A stretch of 64,000 nucleotides of DNA from DASTPP01 sp035762175 (GTDB taxonomy: Bacteria > Myxococcota_A > Polyangia > Polyangiales > Polyangiaceae). Below are positions 62,835 to 64,000 of the stretch, one piece after another. The stretch's first letter is position 1. Each line of letters begins with the position of its first letter. The stretch covers positions 1 to 64,000 of the forward strand of contig DASTPP010000344.1 in NCBI GenBank assembly GCA_035762175.1, written 5' to 3'. The notes under the pieces were generated by a model that was not told where the DNA came from, did no database searches, and saw only the letters and a list, made by a program, of their open reading frames with translations. Both the position numbers and the translations under genes were made by a program.

Positions 62835-63815
62835 TCAGACCGCCCGCACCGCGCGCCGGTAGCCGACGCGGGCGAGCGCGTCGGAGACCACGGCCTCGCG
62901 CGCCTTCTGGTCGCCCTCGGCGTCGGGCGTGAGCACGAGGCGGTGGGAGAAGACCGCCGGGGCGACGCCTTGCACGTCGTCGGGCGTCACGAAGGCCCGG
63001 CCCGAGAGCACCGCCATCGCCTTGGCCGCCTGCACGAGCGCGAGCGTGCCGCGCGGCGAGACGCCGAGCACGACCTGCGCGTGGCTGCGCGTGAAGGCGG
63101 CGAGCGCGGCGGCGTAGTCGAAGAGGTCGTCCTCGACGTGCACGCGCGCCGCGATCGACTGCAGGTGCCCGACGTCGGCGGCGCTGAGCACGGGCCGCGC
63201 CACGGGCGCCGCCGCGTTGTGCAGGCGCAGCATCGCCACCTCGTCTTTGGCCGTCGGGTAGCCGACGTGCACCCGCACGAGGAAGCGGTCGATCTGCGCC
63301 TCGGGCAGCGGGTAGGTGCCCTCGAGGTCGACCGGGTTCTGCGTCGCGAGCACCAGGAAGGGCGCCGGCAGCTCGAAGCGGTCGCCCTCGATCGTCACCT
63401 GCCGCTCTTGCATCGCCTCGAGCAGCGCCGACTGCGTCTTGGCGGGCGCGCGGTTGATCTCGTCGGCGAGCACGACGTTGGCGAACACGGGCCCCGGCCG
63501 CAGCGAGAAGGTGCCGTCGCGGGGCGAGAGCACGTAGGTGCCGGTGATGTCGGCCGGCAAGAGGTCGGGCGTGAACTGGATGCGCCGGACCGAGCAGCCG
63601 AGCACCACCGCGAAGGTCTTGACGAGCGTCGTCTTCGCCACGCCCGGCACGCCCTCGAGCAGCGCGTGCCCGCGGGCGAGCAGCGAGACGGCGAGCAGCT
63701 CGACCACGCGCGCCTGCCCGACGTACACCCGCGACACCTCGCGCCGCACCTCGTCGAGCCGCTCGCGCGCCGCGGCGAGCTCGTTGGCGTGCAGGACGCC
63801 CGCCCCCGCGCTCAT
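62835..63815 (-). CDS. MoxR-family AAA+ ATPase
   Basis: A 326-residue ATPase. Walker A EGVPGVAKTTL (about 55-65), RIQFTPDLLPADITGTYVLS, Walker B NVVLADEINRAPAKTQSALL, sensor 1 ATQNPVDLEGTYPLPEAQID and sensor 2 SPRGTLALVQAAKA are all present. MoxR proteins act with DUF58 and VWA-domain partners in protein activation or metal insertion; the DUF58 gene follows. The ATG overlaps the stop of the upstream gene (ATGA). Confidence 0.95.
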   Translation of the reverse strand: MSAGAGVLHANELAAARERLDEVRREVSRVYVGQARVVELLAVSLLARGHALLEGVPGVAKTTLVKTFAVVLGCSVRRIQFTPDLLPADITGTYVLSPRDGTFSLRPGPVFANVVLADEINRAPAKTQSALLEAMQERQVTIEGDRFELPAPFLVLATQNPVDLEGTYPLPEAQIDRFLVRVHVGYPTAKDEVAMLRLHNAAAPVARPVLSAADVGHLQSIAARVHVEDDLFDYAAALAAFTRSHAQVVLGVSPRGTLALVQAAKAMAVLSGRAFVTPDDVQGVAPAVFSHRLVLTPDAEGDQKAREAVVSDALARVGYRRAVRAV

Positions 63816-64000
63816 CGGCCGCCCCCCTCGCCGCGCCCGAGCGCCGCCTGCGCCTCGCCCAGCACCTCGCGGCCGACCTGCTCGGCCAGCTCGAGGCGCC
63901 TCCGGTTGACCACCACCGCCGTGCCCGCCGCCATCGCCGTCTCGACCTTCGCCATGTACAAGAGCGTCTCTTTCAACCGTTCGAGCGTGTCGGGCCGCAC
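63812..64000 (-). CDS. C-terminal part of a gene upstream of moxR (partial)
   Basis: At least 62 residues, ending LGEAQAALGRGEGGGR, in a helical stretch (RLKETLLYMAKVETAMAAGT, VVVNRRRLELAEQVGREVLG). The frame is open to the window edge; a GTG at 64000 could be its start or an internal Val. It overlaps the moxR start by 4 bases, so it belongs to the moxR-DUF58-rsmA operon. Family not recognised. Confidence 0.6.
   Translation of the reverse strand: MRPDTLERLKETLLYMAKVETAMAAGTAVVVNRRRLELAEQVGREVLGEAQAALGRGEGGGR

Overview
This is a very GC-rich window of about 64 kb. Its long antisense frames, serine/threonine kinases with Pro/Ala-rich tails and a membrane segment, glycine-rich lipoproteins, a TonB-dependent receptor carrying its own TonB C-terminal domain, and sigma-54 activators point to a myxobacterium-like member of Myxococcota, most likely class Polyangia. 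That placement is inferred from family content; no rRNA gene is present. I saw no tRNA, CRISPR array, intact insertion sequence or prophage.

Layout. 0-9 kb: a tightly packed minus-strand operon (DUF2126/transglutaminase, ATP-grasp/alpha-E fusion, second transglutaminase) of the predicted peptide-modification type, with a divergent zinc peptidase. 9-17 kb: a membrane-anchored CHAT protease-like protein, two small unknown proteins, a 1450-residue double hybrid histidine kinase and a LysR regulator. 17-21 kb: an acyl-CoA dehydrogenase translationally coupled to a Ser/Thr kinase, and a DUF3298-like lipoprotein. 21-26.5 kb: a single giant gene (about 1738 residues) reading phosphoesterase-like domain, disordered linker, seven WD40 repeats, Roc-type GTPase, COR-like region, zinc-binding cysteines and a second, intact phosphoesterase. 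This is the most interesting object in the window. 26.6-32.2 kb: a glycan-binding-type lipoprotein, a second kinase coupled to a TPR/membrane protein, and an SDR lacking its catalytic Tyr and Lys.

32.2-39.1 kb is a decayed accessory zone. It holds an internally deleted HNH pseudogene whose parent lies 5 kb away, an RCC1-repeat lipoprotein cut by a stop codon, three truncated remnants of one PD-(D/E)XK-like family, a DUF6602-like nuclease with a coupled but 3'-damaged partner, an intact coiled-coil/HNH pair and a DUF4377-like lipoprotein. 39.4-51 kb returns to housekeeping-like genes (P1-family peptidase, ATP-grasp ligase, DprA, S28 peptidase, malic enzyme) mixed with two somatomedin-B-like cysteine-rich lipoproteins and several tandem repeats.

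51-60.3 kb is a coherent unit. A five-gene minus-strand operon (TonB-dependent receptor, lipoprotein, ExbB, ExbD, TonB-like) faces a divergent sigma-54 activator with an N-terminal HTH and no C-terminal Fis domain. Both promoters carry recognisable -24/-12 elements. 60.3-64 kb holds RsmA (KsgA), a DUF58 protein and a MoxR ATPase, all overlapping or tightly spaced.

A non-coding element capped at each end by a two-base-loop hairpin occurs three times (1-113 partial, 48275-48488, 50849-51126), and its hairpins supply the last codons of two genes.
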